From Terasakiella sp033100395 (GTDB lineage Bacteria > Pseudomonadota > Alphaproteobacteria > Rhodospirillales > Terasakiellaceae), in NCBI RefSeq assembly GCF_033100395.1, contig NZ_JAWLVJ010000012.1, positions 1-64,000 of the forward strand: 64,000 bases of DNA, in the 5' to 3' direction. The position numbers and the translations under genes are program-made. Below the pieces are notes generated by a model. The model had not been told where the DNA came from. It saw only the letters and a program-made list of their open reading frames with translations, and searched no databases. Shown here piece after piece: positions 7,247-16,790 of the stretch. Numbering within the stretch: the stretch's first letter is position 1; each line of letters begins with the position of its first letter.

Positions 7247-9478
7247 ATGCAAGATGCATCAAGCGCAAACGCAAGCGCCACAAATGACGAAATCGCGTTA
7301 AGCAAAAAAATACAGTTCGGCATTGGTAAAAGATTGATCCTCGCCTTTGGGGGCGTGGGGCTTTTATCTGTCCTGATCAGCTTTGTCAGTTGGAACGGCC
7401 TGTCTGAAATGTCGGAAACACAAGCCGACATCACATCAAAAGATGTACCGGCCATTTCCTCAGCTTTAACACTGGCAAACCAGACATCACAACTGGTTGC
7501 CTCTGCTCCGTTGTTAACATCGGCCAGAACCGACGAAGAACGGACAACCCAGATTAAGCAGATCAATGCAACGCTTCAGGCAACTGAAAGAGAAATTGCA
7601 GCACTCTCTCCGCTGATTAACGACGACAAACAAATTGCAGCCCTGAAAGACAAAGTTAAAAAACTTCAGCCGATTTTCAAGCGGCTTGATGAAATCGTCA
7701 TGCAGTCCCAGCAATCTGAAGCGCAACGTCAAAAACTCAGTGCCCAACTGATTGATCTGCGTAGCATTGCAGAAAGAGAAGTCAGCCCACTGGCCAAAGG
7801 CATCAATCTTAAGATGCTGGATATTTCAGATAAATGGATTGAACTACTAGACCAAAGCATCGAAAAGGCAGCGACGGGTGAACAGGTTGACTACGATGCC
7901 TCTGAACTGGAAATGGCTCCACTCGGTGTTGCCCAATTCCAGACGTCCGTTCTTGGTTTCCAAAATAGTGCCAACTTGCTCATCGGCCTTCTCCTTGAAG
8001 GTTCTCAGAGCCAGGATATCTCCAAAGTTCAGGACCTTCAGGGTTTCTTCCTGCAAAACATCGCCTCTATGGCCAGCCCGATGGCAGAACTTGCCAAAGA
8101 TAACGAAGTTCCCAATCTCGAAAAAATGTTCCAGCAACTTCTGGAACTGGGCAGCAAAGGTGATCAAAATACCGACATCCTCAAACTGCGCATTCGCCAG
8201 TTGGAAATGATTAAAGAAAGCGAGACACTGCTGTCCCAGGCACGTGATATCTCTGGCGGCCTGTCAACCGAGGTCAACAAAATCGTTTCCACCCTGCAAG
8301 CCGGAATGGACAAAGCGGTTGCAAGCAACAACAAGCTGGCCAAAACCACCAAGACAACCTTGTTGATCGTGGCCGTGGTCAGTGTCATCGTTGTGATCCT
8401 GGTTGGCTGGCTTTATATTCTGGGCAATGTGGTAAAACGGCTGTTGAAACTGGTTCAGGTGATGCAGAGCATCGCTGGCGGTGATTTAACCACCCGGGTT
8501 AATCGCAACGGCAGTGACGAGATCAGCCTGATGGGTTCAGCCCTTGCCTTGCTCAGAAATGGTTTGCGTGAAACAGACTTGCTCAAACAACAACAAGAAG
8601 AACAGCGCCTGAAGAACCAGCAACTACAAAAAGAACAGGCGCAAAAACTAGCCAATGATTTTGATATGGCTGTCGGTCAATCCCTATCCATTCTATCAGA
8701 GTCTGTTGGCGACATTCGTCAAAAGGCCAATGCGATGAACGAAATTTCCGCACGCACCCTTAAAGAGACACAGGAAGTGACCTCTGCCTCGCAAGTCATG
8801 TCGGAAGATATTTCAAGCGTCGCCTCCAATACGGAAGAACTGGCAAAATCCATCACCGAAATCAGCGGACAAGTCGCCAACAGTACGCAGGTCGCCGCAG
8901 AAGCCGTAACACGGGCCGCCAAGCTTAATGGCAATATTGAACAGCTACAAAGCGGTTCGGAAAAAATCGAAAGCGTCATCGGGCTGATCAACACCATCGC
9001 CGAACAAACCAACCTTTTGGCCCTAAACGCCACCATCGAAGCATCACGCGCTGGCGAAGCTGGCAAAGGCTTTGCGGTGGTCGCATCAGAAGTGAAAAAC
9101 CTCGCCAACCAGACTGCCAATGCCATTGACAATATCTCCACCCTGATTTCTGATATTCAAAATGAGATTGCTGAAGCCGTAGATGCCAATGCGCAAATCA
9201 CGACCATCATTGAAGAAATTGATCAGGTCTCAACCGGAATTGCAGCCGCAGTTGAAGAACAAAGTGCCGCAACAGGTGAAATCAGCCGCACCGTGCAAAA
9301 CACAGCCGCCCATGTAAACACCATTTCTGAACGGGTGGTCGATGTCTCAGACGCGATCAAAGACAACAACACCATGGTCGAAGAAGTGCTGGGTGGGGTT
9401 TCTGAAATTGATGACCAAAGCTCCAGCCTGACTGAAGAGGTCGATCATTTCTTAAATGACGTTCGCAAATCCGGATAA
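7247..9478 (+). CDS. methyl-accepting chemotaxis protein
   Basis: Chemoreceptor of 743 residues. After a short polar tail there is membrane segment 1 (about residues 27-49), then a long all-helical periplasmic sensor (about 50-365) that resembles the TorS/helical-bundle type. Membrane segment 2 lies near 370-392, a HAMP domain near 393-446, and the signalling domain near 470-740. The hallmark hairpin tip (EQTNLLALNATIEASRAG, then GKGFAVVASEV) is intact near residue 585. The ligand cannot be read from the sequence. No cheA, cheW or cheR is in the window. It is transcribed away from the receiver-domain gene and ends at a terminator, so it is probably monocistronic. Confidence 0.93.
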   Translation: MQDASSANASATNDEIALSKKIQFGIGKRLILAFGGVGLLSVLISFVSWNGLSEMSETQADITSKDVPAISSALTLANQTSQLVASAPLLTSARTDEERTTQIKQINATLQATEREIAALSPLINDDKQIAALKDKVKKLQPIFKRLDEIVMQSQQSEAQRQKLSAQLIDLRSIAEREVSPLAKGINLKMLDISDKWIELLDQSIEKAATGEQVDYDASELEMAPLGVAQFQTSVLGFQNSANLLIGLLLEGSQSQDISKVQDLQGFFLQNIASMASPMAELAKDNEVPNLEKMFQQLLELGSKGDQNTDILKLRIRQLEMIKESETLLSQARDISGGLSTEVNKIVSTLQAGMDKAVASNNKLAKTTKTTLLIVAVVSVIVVILVGWLYILGNVVKRLLKLVQVMQSIAGGDLTTRVNRNGSDEISLMGSALALLRNGLRETDLLKQQQEEQRLKNQQLQKEQAQKLANDFDMAVGQSLSILSESVGDIRQKANAMNEISARTLKETQEVTSASQVMSEDISSVASNTEELAKSITEISGQVANSTQVAAEAVTRAAKLNGNIEQLQSGSEKIESVIGLINTIAEQTNLLALNATIEASRAGEAGKGFAVVASEVKNLANQTANAIDNISTLISDIQNEIAEAVDANAQITTIIEEIDQVSTGIAAAVEEQSAATGEISRTVQNTAAHVNTISERVVDVSDAIKDNNTMVEEVLGGVSEIDDQSSSLTEEVDHFLNDVRKSG

Positions 9479-9511
9479 GCATACTAAATTTGATAAAACC
9501 ATATAAAACAG

Positions 9512-9547
9512 GAAAGGCTTCTCTTCAATAAGGAGCCTTTTCTTCTT
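9512..9547 (+). terminator. rho-independent terminator after the chemoreceptor
   Basis: Stem made of AAAGGCTTCT and AGGAGCCTTT arms (about 9513-9522 and 9531-9540, one mismatch) followed by a T-rich tail. Confidence 0.7.
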
Positions 9548-9712
9548 TATGCCTGTTATGAGAAACTTTGAAAATCGGAAGTTTTTGATCATTTAATGAA
9601 AAACGCGCAGCATTAGAGATCACAAGTTTGTTTTTTAACAATCCACCTCTTTACGCCCTTCATTTGGATATATAAGATTACAAAAAATATAAAGCTTTGG
9701 GGGCTTGAAACT

Positions 9713-10489
9713 ATGCAGTTTGATCTTGAGTCTGCTTTACAGCGGCTAAAGCAGGATTTCATCGAAGGCAGTCTGGAGAAACTGGACGACATCGATAAAA
9801 TCATTGATAACATCTACAATGACCGTGGCAATCGCGGTGATCAGTTTTTCCAGTTACAGCGCGATGTGCACAGTATCAAGGGTTCTGCTGGTACCCACGG
9901 CATGCACCTTTTGACACTTGTTGCCCACCGTCTGGAAGACTTTCTCGAAGCCGCACAACGCCTGAGTAATGAGCAATGGCGCTGCGTCCAGATCTTCATC
10001 GACGAAATGCGCATCCTTGTGGACTTAGGTAAAGACCCTGTGGAGTCTGAGCGCGAAGCCGTTCTCGCCCGTCTGCCCCATGCCCAGGAAGAATCAACCG
10101 AATTTACCGAACAGAAGAAAAAGAAAGTCACCGTTCTGGTGGTCATGCCCCCGGGGGTACAGCGTAAACTGATCGGTAAAGAACTGGCGGCTTGCGGATT
10201 CGACCTTTCCTTTACCGATCGCCCGGTTGAAGCCATCCGGCTGGTCATGGACCTGCGACCTGATGCGGTGCTTTCAAATCAGGAATTTCGTAATATGACC
10301 GGGTCTGAACTGGCAAATGTACTTAAGGAAATCAAAATCACCCGCAATACACCTTTTGCCCTTCTGACCTCATCCGATGTGGATCAATCGAACCTGCCGG
10401 ATGGGTCGCATATCATTAAAAAAGGCGAAAGCTTTGATTCTGATCTGACAGACTATCTGGTCGATATTGGCTTGTTTGGACGCTTATAA
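9713..10489 (+). CDS. Hpt domain fused to a pseudo-receiver
   Basis: Protein of 258 residues. The N-terminal 110 residues form a histidine phosphotransfer domain with the signature VHSIKGSAGTHG, including the phosphorylatable His. Residues about 138-255 have a CheY-like fold (VTVLVVMPPG, then ALLTSSD and HIIKKGES with the conserved Lys). At the phosphoacceptor position, however, the strand reads DAVLSNQEF, with Asn in place of Asp, and the acidic pocket at strand 1 reads VMPP. The receiver is therefore probably not phosphorylatable and may act as a constitutive or protein-interaction module. Neighbours are a chemoreceptor upstream and a c-di-GMP enzyme downstream. A relay role is inferred. 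Confidence 0.8.
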   Translation: MQFDLESALQRLKQDFIEGSLEKLDDIDKIIDNIYNDRGNRGDQFFQLQRDVHSIKGSAGTHGMHLLTLVAHRLEDFLEAAQRLSNEQWRCVQIFIDEMRILVDLGKDPVESEREAVLARLPHAQEESTEFTEQKKKKVTVLVVMPPGVQRKLIGKELAACGFDLSFTDRPVEAIRLVMDLRPDAVLSNQEFRNMTGSELANVLKEIKITRNTPFALLTSSDVDQSNLPDGSHIIKKGESFDSDLTDYLVDIGLFGRL

Positions 10490-10562
10490 CCATTGAATCA
10501 ATAAGTTACATGACAGAAATATGATATTTAAATCCCAGCACCCGTAAAAATACTTATTTTGC

Positions 10563-10592
10563 TTGATTAAGCTCGTTCTTTTGAACTATTAT
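10563..10592 (+). promoter_or_regulatory. candidate promoter for the 48-residue ORF
   Basis: TTGATT at 10563-10568 and TATTAT at 10587-10592, separated by 18 bases, about 30 bases before a small ORF with a strong ribosome-binding site. Match to consensus is moderate. Confidence 0.4.
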
Positions 10593-10620
10593 AGATCAGT
10601 ATTTCTATTGGAGGTAGGAC

Positions 10621-10767
10621 ATGGATAAACATACAGAAACACTCAAGTTTCGAACGAAATGGTTGCATCACACTGTTGAAGTGCTGAAAACCACATGTAA
10701 AAACTATCACCACGATACATGTGAGCGCATTGAGCAGTTGAACGCCAAAAAAGAAAGCGCGCGTTAA
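10621..10767 (+). CDS. small His/Cys-containing protein, 48 residues
   Basis: A 48-codon ORF starting at an ATG with a GGAGGT ribosome-binding site 7 bases upstream, a candidate promoter in front and a perfect terminator hairpin behind. It therefore has all the parts of a stand-alone small gene. The product is basic and probably helical, with two cysteines bracketing a His pair (CKNYHHDTC) and an earlier HH, which could bind a metal. I do not recognise a family. It fills most of the 365-base space between the Hpt gene and the KdsC-like gene. Confidence 0.6.
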   Translation: MDKHTETLKFRTKWLHHTVEVLKTTCKNYHHDTCERIEQLNAKKESAR

Positions 10768-10806
10768 TCAACATCACAAAATAACTAGCGCCAATTCGTA
10801 AATAAA

Positions 10807-10836
10807 AAAGCCCGCAATCCAAACCTTGCGGGCTTT
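10807..10836. terminator. bidirectional terminator
   Basis: Perfect 11-bp stem (AAAGCCCGCAA with TTGCGGGCTTT) around an 8-base loop. The A-rich 5' side and T-rich 3' side let it serve both the small ORF on the plus strand and the KdsC-like gene on the minus strand. Confidence 0.85.
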
Positions 10837-10854
10837 GTTCGTTTCTGAAACGTT

Positions 10855-11370
10855 TTAGCTGTTCAACTTGATCAACAGATCACAGATTTCGCGCACAGCC
10901 CCGCAACCGCCCTTTTTCTGGGTGATATAAACCGTATGGGCTTTAACTTCTTCCACTGCATCGTCAACAGTGATGGGGGTGCCAATCTTTTCCATGATGG
11001 AAATATCGTTCAAGTCGTCACCCATGTGGGCCACATTATCCAGGCTGATATCCAATTCATCACAGATTTTCTGCAAAATTTCGATCTTGTTTTTCGCCCC
11101 TGTATAAACATGAGAAAGCCCCAGACGTTTGCCACGTTCCTGAATGGCATTTGTCGTGCTGGCACTGATGATACATAGTTCCACCCCAGCTTCGCGAGCC
11201 TTTTTCATGCCCATCCCGTCTTTGACGTTAAACTTTCTTAACTCATCCCCGGTTTCGGTATAATACAGCCCACCGTCGGTTAAAATGCCATCCACATCCA
11301 GACTTAACAGTTTGACTGTCTTTAATTGTTCTTTGAAGTCGTCAAAATTCAGTTTTTCACGTTCACACAC
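10855..11370 (-). CDS. kdsC: HAD-family phosphatase, KdsC (KDO-8-phosphate phosphatase) type
   Basis: HAD-superfamily phosphatase of 171 residues, the usual length for KdsC. The catalytic motif LSLDVDGILTDG carries the paired Asp (D25, D27). Motif II is CIISAST, and the late acidic motif is HMGDDLNDISIM. The KKGGCGAVREICDLL tail is the C-terminal loop characteristic of KdsC, which reaches into a neighbouring active site of the tetramer. It should remove phosphate from 3-deoxy-D-manno-octulosonate 8-phosphate for LPS core synthesis, although nonulosonate phosphatases look similar. No other Kdo or lpt genes are nearby, which weakens the specific assignment. The start is GTG, with AAAGG about 10 bases upstream. 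Confidence 0.75.
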   Translation of the reverse strand: MCEREKLNFDDFKEQLKTVKLLSLDVDGILTDGGLYYTETGDELRKFNVKDGMGMKKAREAGVELCIISASTTNAIQERGKRLGLSHVYTGAKNKIEILQKICDELDISLDNVAHMGDDLNDISIMEKIGTPITVDDAVEEVKAHTVYITQKKGGCGAVREICDLLIKLNS

Positions 11371-11407
11371 AGGAACAGACCTTTCATTTCATGATTTTGG
11401 GTGCACC

Positions 11408-14400
11408 TTACAGCGTACGGCCCGATCTTAAAAGTGTTTCGAACTCATCAACCGGAAGCGGGCGACTGAAATAATAGCCCTGGATCAAATCACAGCCATT
11501 TTCTTTCAGGAAACCCAACTGGGTCTCATTTTCCACACCTTCGCCAACGATCTTCAAATCCATGCTTTTGGCAATCGCAATCACTGCCTTGGCCAAATTG
11601 CCCGTCACTCCTTCATCTTCTTCACCAATCCGCATAATGAAGGATCGATCGATTTTCATGATATCCAGTGGGAAGCGATGCAGGTAATTCAGCGATGAAT
11701 AGCCCGTGCCAAAGTCATCCACACTTAATTGTACGCCCGTGTTGGAAAGCAGGTTCAACGCATCCACCACCCCTGTTTCACTGGTAGCGATAAAACTTTC
11801 GGTGATTTCAATTTCAAGCGCGCTCGGATCAATACCACTTTCATGAATAATGGCAATCAGATCATGGGCCAGATCCGGCTTGGTAAATTGTCGGCCAGAC
11901 AGATTAACCGCCACATTGTGCAGGGGCAAGCCTGCGTCTTTCCACTTTTTCAGCTGCTTACAAGCCGTTTCAAAAACCCACTCTCCGATAGAAACGATCA
12001 GTCCGGTTTCTTCAGCAATCGGGATAAATTTATCCGGGCCGATCATGCCCAGTTCGGGGTTCATCCAGCGAATAAGCGCTTCTGCCCCAAAAATTTCGCC
12101 CGTTTCCACACTGACCTTGGGCTGATAATAAAGCTGGAATTCATCATTCACCAAGGCTCTGCGCAGCTTGGTTTCCAATTGCAAACGTTCCTGAGCGCGT
12201 TCATTCATATCATCAGTGAAGAACATAAACAGCCCGCGCTCCACCTCTTTCGCGCTATGCATGGCCGCTTCGGCTTTGGGCGAAAGTTCTTCCAGAGTTT
12301 CCCCGTCACGTGGGAACATGGCAACTCCGCAACTGGCAGACATCAGGATATCATCTTCATGCTGGGAAATTTTAATCGGCTGGCTGATGACCATGGACAG
12401 GTTGGCAATGGCCCGGCTGGCCGCTTCTTCATCCCCTGCCCCGATCAGCATAATGATAAATTCATCCCCGCCAATGCGCGCGACCGTATCCACACTGCGC
12501 AGGCTTTGATCCAGGCGGGCAGCAACTGTTTTAATGATCTGATCGCCCGCCTCCAAGCCCAAGCTTTCATTCAGGTATTTGAAATTGTCCAGATCCATAT
12601 AGACCAGCGAAAAGGCTTTATGTTCGCGCTGTGCCTGTGCGGTGGCTTGGGTAAAACGATCCGCCAGCAATTGCCTGTTGGGCAGGCCCGTTAACAGATC
12701 ATAGTTGGATTGATAGGTCAGTTGCTCCTGAGTTTCACGCTGGCTGGTGATATCGTTGAAGACCGCAACATATTCTTCCACATTGCCTTTATCATCCTTC
12801 AGGGCAGAGATATTTTGCCAGCAGAGATAAATCTGCCCGTTCTTGCGGCGGTTCCAGATTTCGCCTTCCCATTCCCCGCTCTTGTCCAGATGGGCCCACA
12901 TGGTTTCAAAAAATTCTGCATCATGTTTATCTGATCGCAATACCGATGGATCACGCCCCAGAACATCGGCTTCCTGATAGCCAGTGATGCTGACAAAGGC
13001 TTTATTGACCAGAATGACCTTGCCACTGGCATCAGTTACCATCACACCTTCGACCACATTGTCAAAAACCGTTTGAGTCAGGCGGCGTTCTTTTTCTTCT
13101 TCAATAAATCGGGTCAGGTCCTGCACCACCCACATGGTGCCTGACTTGGTATTAAACCGATCCACCAGTCGCCCGGTCATTTCACCTTTAAAGCGCGTCT
13201 TGTCTGCCCGGCGGAACGTCACCTTCATATCAAAAGAATTGCGTTCCATCAATTCCATGCGTGCCATATTTTCCATGTTGCGGAAAGTTTCCACATCGTC
13301 ATAAAGAATTTCAGGTGATCGCCCCTTCAAGGCATCATGATCATAGCCGAAAATTTCTTCAAGACGGCGTGAACACCATTGGATAATCCCGCCTTTCACA
13401 AAGGCCACGCCCGTTGGCACGTTGTCCATCAGACCACGCAGATGCATATTCACCTTATCCAGGCGTTTGCGAACATTTTGTTCCCCGGTGACATCCGTTG
13501 CCACACAGATCAGTCCTTCAAAACTGCCATCGCCACTGACGACAGGGGAAAAGCGCATATCCAGCCAATAGCGTCCCAGATGCACGAGTTCATGACGGGT
13601 TTCCCCGGATAAACATTCACGCATAATATCGATCAAATGCGGTTGATCTTCAAACACTTCAAAGATGGAACTGCCTTCGACCTTGCCCGGTTGCAATCCC
13701 AATGCGGTTAATCCCTTGCCTTCCCCCAGAGTAAACATCCCGGTGCGATCAACGGCAAACAGCACCACGGGCAAATTATCGACCACAAAGTTCCAACGTG
13801 CCTGGTTCATGGCCAGCACATCTTCAACCGTCCGACGTTGGTGAGCTTCATGGGCCAGTTTTTGACTGACATCATCGAGCGAGGCAATATTGCTTTTTGC
13901 ATCTTTCTGTTGATCACTGATCCGTACCGCCATCAATGACCAAAGGACGGTGGAAAAAAGCCCTACAATCAGTACAACCCAATGAAAATGGGTGAACAAA
14001 TTCGCATCCTGTTGCACGACATTTTCAAATCTAAACGAAACTGCCTGGCCCAGCATGTTAAACTGAATAGCGGTTGTTTCCTCTTCAATAAACACATCGG
14101 GGCGTACATCCGATATTTCAATTAGGCCGGATTGATAAATCGCATAAATCGGCTCTGTCTGCGTAGCGTTGATTTCCAGATAGATCAGCCTTTCCGGGTC
14201 ACGAAACCCATCCCAACTTTGCCGCAAAGTGCGCGGCAGATCCAGCCAGACCATGACATGACCAACTGCATAGCGACGATCCGATGAGGTGTGATTTTGC
14301 TTATCAAACGTTCTGAAAAAAGGATGGGCAATGACCATAAAACGTCGTTCTGTCGTCCCCAACTGATCCCATCCCATGATCAGGCTTTCGTCCAGTACAG

Positions 14401-14875
14401 GAACCGATTTCTGACTGCCTCCTAATTCCTGCTGGCGTGATAGAAAGTCTTTAACATACACCTTTTCAGCCTCAAAGCGCGCCACGATCTGATCACGCAA
14501 GCTCGCATCACTGACCGCCCAGGTTGGCACCAACGACATAAAGCGGATACCCTGCTGTTCCGGGACCTGAGAGATAATATGATTTAGTTCTTTCAATCGC
14601 TTAAGAACGTCATCGCGACTGACATGTTCTTTCGCAATGGAAACCTGATGGGCAAGTGGTGCAAACAAGCGGGACTTTCGATCCAGTTCCCTTTCCAGGG
14701 CATGTATATAGTCGTTCGCCAGCGACTGTTGTGTCGCCACACGACGGCCTTCCTGCAGATTTTTCACAAACAGACTGACCGCAATGGTAACGATCACCCC
14801 CAACACCAGCACAACCAGCGCCCGCAGCCGTGCTGATTTCCGCTTCCGCGTCAAAGATGTCGTTTGTGTGGCCAT
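11408..14875 (-). CDS. membrane PAS-GGDEF-EAL c-di-GMP signalling protein
   Basis: Protein of 1155 residues that controls cyclic di-GMP. Membrane segments near residues 17-38 and 295-317 enclose a periplasmic sensor of about 255 residues. Three PAS domains follow (about 345-470, 480-600 and 605-725). A GGDEF domain (about 725-885) has an intact ARIGGDEFIIML active loop, and an EAL domain (about 905-1150) has FGAEALIRW, DDFGTGYSSL and GEGVEN motifs. Both catalytic halves look intact, so it could be a synthase, a phosphodiesterase or switch between them. It lies downstream of the KdsC-like gene's promoter side and probably stands alone. The signal it senses is unknown. Confidence 0.93.
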   Translation of the reverse strand: MATQTTSLTRKRKSARLRALVVLVLGVIVTIAVSLFVKNLQEGRRVATQQSLANDYIHALERELDRKSRLFAPLAHQVSIAKEHVSRDDVLKRLKELNHIISQVPEQQGIRFMSLVPTWAVSDASLRDQIVARFEAEKVYVKDFLSRQQELGGSQKSVPVLDESLIMGWDQLGTTERRFMVIAHPFFRTFDKQNHTSSDRRYAVGHVMVWLDLPRTLRQSWDGFRDPERLIYLEINATQTEPIYAIYQSGLIEISDVRPDVFIEEETTAIQFNMLGQAVSFRFENVVQQDANLFTHFHWVVLIVGLFSTVLWSLMAVRISDQQKDAKSNIASLDDVSQKLAHEAHQRRTVEDVLAMNQARWNFVVDNLPVVLFAVDRTGMFTLGEGKGLTALGLQPGKVEGSSIFEVFEDQPHLIDIMRECLSGETRHELVHLGRYWLDMRFSPVVSGDGSFEGLICVATDVTGEQNVRKRLDKVNMHLRGLMDNVPTGVAFVKGGIIQWCSRRLEEIFGYDHDALKGRSPEILYDDVETFRNMENMARMELMERNSFDMKVTFRRADKTRFKGEMTGRLVDRFNTKSGTMWVVQDLTRFIEEEKERRLTQTVFDNVVEGVMVTDASGKVILVNKAFVSITGYQEADVLGRDPSVLRSDKHDAEFFETMWAHLDKSGEWEGEIWNRRKNGQIYLCWQNISALKDDKGNVEEYVAVFNDITSQRETQEQLTYQSNYDLLTGLPNRQLLADRFTQATAQAQREHKAFSLVYMDLDNFKYLNESLGLEAGDQIIKTVAARLDQSLRSVDTVARIGGDEFIIMLIGAGDEEAASRAIANLSMVISQPIKISQHEDDILMSASCGVAMFPRDGETLEELSPKAEAAMHSAKEVERGLFMFFTDDMNERAQERLQLETKLRRALVNDEFQLYYQPKVSVETGEIFGAEALIRWMNPELGMIGPDKFIPIAEETGLIVSIGEWVFETACKQLKKWKDAGLPLHNVAVNLSGRQFTKPDLAHDLIAIIHESGIDPSALEIEITESFIATSETGVVDALNLLSNTGVQLSVDDFGTGYSSLNYLHRFPLDIMKIDRSFIMRIGEEDEGVTGNLAKAVIAIAKSMDLKIVGEGVENETQLGFLKENGCDLIQGYYFSRPLPVDEFETLLRSGRTL

Positions 14876-15028
14876 CTATTTCCCGCCCCGATCGGGCAAA
14901 TCATTAAAATCACAGGCAATTTTCACCAAACCACCCTAAAAACCTTACTTCTTTTTAGAAATGAGGGCACGAAAAATCTGACTCTTTATCCAGTTTCCAG
15001 TATAACGAACAAAAGAAAGGAAATTCCG

Positions 15029-15604
15029 ATGACCAAACGCACCCCACCTGAACTTGGACAAGCTCTGCAATCTTTGCGCAAAAGCAAAAGCCTGACGCTG
15101 GATAAGCTGGCGCAATCGTCCGGAATTTCAAAATCCATGCTGTCACAGATTGAACGCGGACAAACCAACCCCACATTCGCAACATTGTGGAGCTTGACGA
15201 ATGCCCTGGGTGTTGAAATTTCCGATATTCTGGAACAGTCTGAAAATGCGCAGAACACACCGATTTTGATCGAACATCTCGAAGCACATTTCACCCCGAC
15301 CATTCAAAGCCCGGATGCAAAATGTACGTTAAAAATTCTCAGCCCGGTTTCAAGCGTGGCTAATCTGGAATGGTATGAGATGCGCATCCAGAAAGAAGGC
15401 TGTCTACAATCAGGGGCGCATACCAGCGGCACGACGGAACATCTGACCGTGCTGAAAGGCAGCCTGCTGGTGACATCCGGTGATACAAACATCACGTTAA
15501 AAGAGGGGGAAACCGCGAGATACAGAGCCGATTTCCCCCATTCCATCACCAATATGGCTGATGATGAAACAATGGCTATTCTGGTTGTGGCGACAAGCGA
15601 TTAA
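15029..15604 (+). CDS. XRE-family regulator with C-terminal cupin
   Basis: Regulator of 191 residues. The ATG at 15029 is preceded by AAAGGA and puts the helix-turn-helix right at the N-terminus; the longer ORF upstream codes for an unlikely extension. Residues about 10-65 are an HTH_3 domain (LTLDKLAQSSGISKSMLSQI), and about 115-185 form a small cupin barrel (for example LTVLKGSLLVTSG and TARYRADFPHSI). Such MarR/SutR-like XRE-cupin proteins usually repress amino acid, polyamine or sulfur genes in response to a small ligand. It converges on a threonine aldolase gene and shares a 4-base stop overlap (TTAA) with it. Confidence 0.85.
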   Translation: MTKRTPPELGQALQSLRKSKSLTLDKLAQSSGISKSMLSQIERGQTNPTFATLWSLTNALGVEISDILEQSENAQNTPILIEHLEAHFTPTIQSPDAKCTLKILSPVSSVANLEWYEMRIQKEGCLQSGAHTSGTTEHLTVLKGSLLVTSGDTNITLKEGETARYRADFPHSITNMADDETMAILVVATSD

Positions 15605-16653
15605 GCCGCCACAGCCGTTTCTTTATGTGAAGCCAGCAGATCAACCAAATCGTCTATTTTTTGCTTTGGCGTGGAAAAACCACAGACAAAGCGCAGGCGA
15701 CGATATCCCTTTTGTTCGGCCTCTTCACTATAAAAACCAACGCCTTGGTCCTGCAACCAAAACGCCACGTCTGCTGGCAGATGGACAAACACCAGATTGC
15801 TTTCAACAGGTGTTTCCACATAAACACTTTCCAGTGTGCCCAGACGTTGTGCAAGATATTGCGCCGATTGATTGGCATGTTTGGCATTCTTCAACCACAG
15901 ATCATCCGTGATATAGGCCTGCAACTGGGCTGCCAGAAAACGCGCCTTTGAGATCACATGGCCTGTTCTTTTGGCCTGAAAGATGAAGTTATCCGCCAAA
16001 TCCTTGTTAAAGAAGACAATGGCTTCTGCATTCATCGCACCGTTCTTGGTGGCCCCAAAACTTAGGACATCAATGCCTTTGACCAGTTCGCTTGCTTCAC
16101 AGCCAAGAGCCGCAACCGCATTGGCAAAACGTGCGCCGTCCATATGGACCAGCAGGCCATTTTCTTTTGCAAAATCAGTAATTTGCTTCAGCTCTTCCAG
16201 GCTATAGACCGTGCCCGCATCTGTCGTCTGTGTCAGGCTGATACAGGCGATTTGGGAACGGTGAATACAGCCTTGTCCACTATGCCGAACAGACTTTTCC
16301 AGCGCTTCTACTGAAATTTTGCCGTGATCCCCCGCCACACCGATCAGTTTCGCCCCGCCGGTGATGAATTCAGGTGCGCCGCACTCCATGACTTCGATAT
16401 GGGCTTTTTCGTGGGTCAAAATAGCTTGCCAGGGTTGAACGCAGGCGCTTAAAGCCAAGGCGTTTGCTGCGGTTCCGGTCACAACCGGGAACACAATTGC
16501 ATCACGTTTAAACAGATAGGAAAACTGATCATTCAGGGTCATGGACATCGCATCCGCCCCATAAGGTGCAGCTGCCTCCGCCTCATTGGCGACGGACAGT
16601 GCAGCCAAGATTTCCTTGCTCACACCGCATATATTATCGCTTGTAAAGTCCAT
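15601..16653 (-). CDS. ltaE: low-specificity threonine aldolase
   Basis: PLP enzyme of 350 residues that cleaves L-threonine or allo-threonine to glycine and acetaldehyde. It has the fold-type I landmarks: MDFTSDNICGVSKEIL at the start, HIEVMECGAPEF, the HMDGARFANAVAALG aspartate loop, and the PLP lysine in LSFGATKNGAM. The chosen ATG at 16653 has GAGGA upstream and matches family starts; in-frame codons up to 16734 would add a spurious 27-residue leader. Cytoplasmic. Its stop overlaps that of the convergent XRE-cupin regulator gene. Confidence 0.9.
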   Translation of the reverse strand: MDFTSDNICGVSKEILAALSVANEAEAAAPYGADAMSMTLNDQFSYLFKRDAIVFPVVTGTAANALALSACVQPWQAILTHEKAHIEVMECGAPEFITGGAKLIGVAGDHGKISVEALEKSVRHSGQGCIHRSQIACISLTQTTDAGTVYSLEELKQITDFAKENGLLVHMDGARFANAVAALGCEASELVKGIDVLSFGATKNGAMNAEAIVFFNKDLADNFIFQAKRTGHVISKARFLAAQLQAYITDDLWLKNAKHANQSAQYLAQRLGTLESVYVETPVESNLVFVHLPADVAFWLQDQGVGFYSEEAEQKGYRRLRFVCGFSTPKQKIDDLVDLLASHKETAVAA

Positions 16654-16790
16654 GACTTCCTCGTTTGTTAAATATTTAATATATTTTGTTTGATATATTA
16701 AACTTTCCATCCAATCAAGTATTATTTTGCACAAAGCAGCTTATCCCGCACAAGGCAGGACAAGATCAGATCAACAACAAGAAAGAAGAA

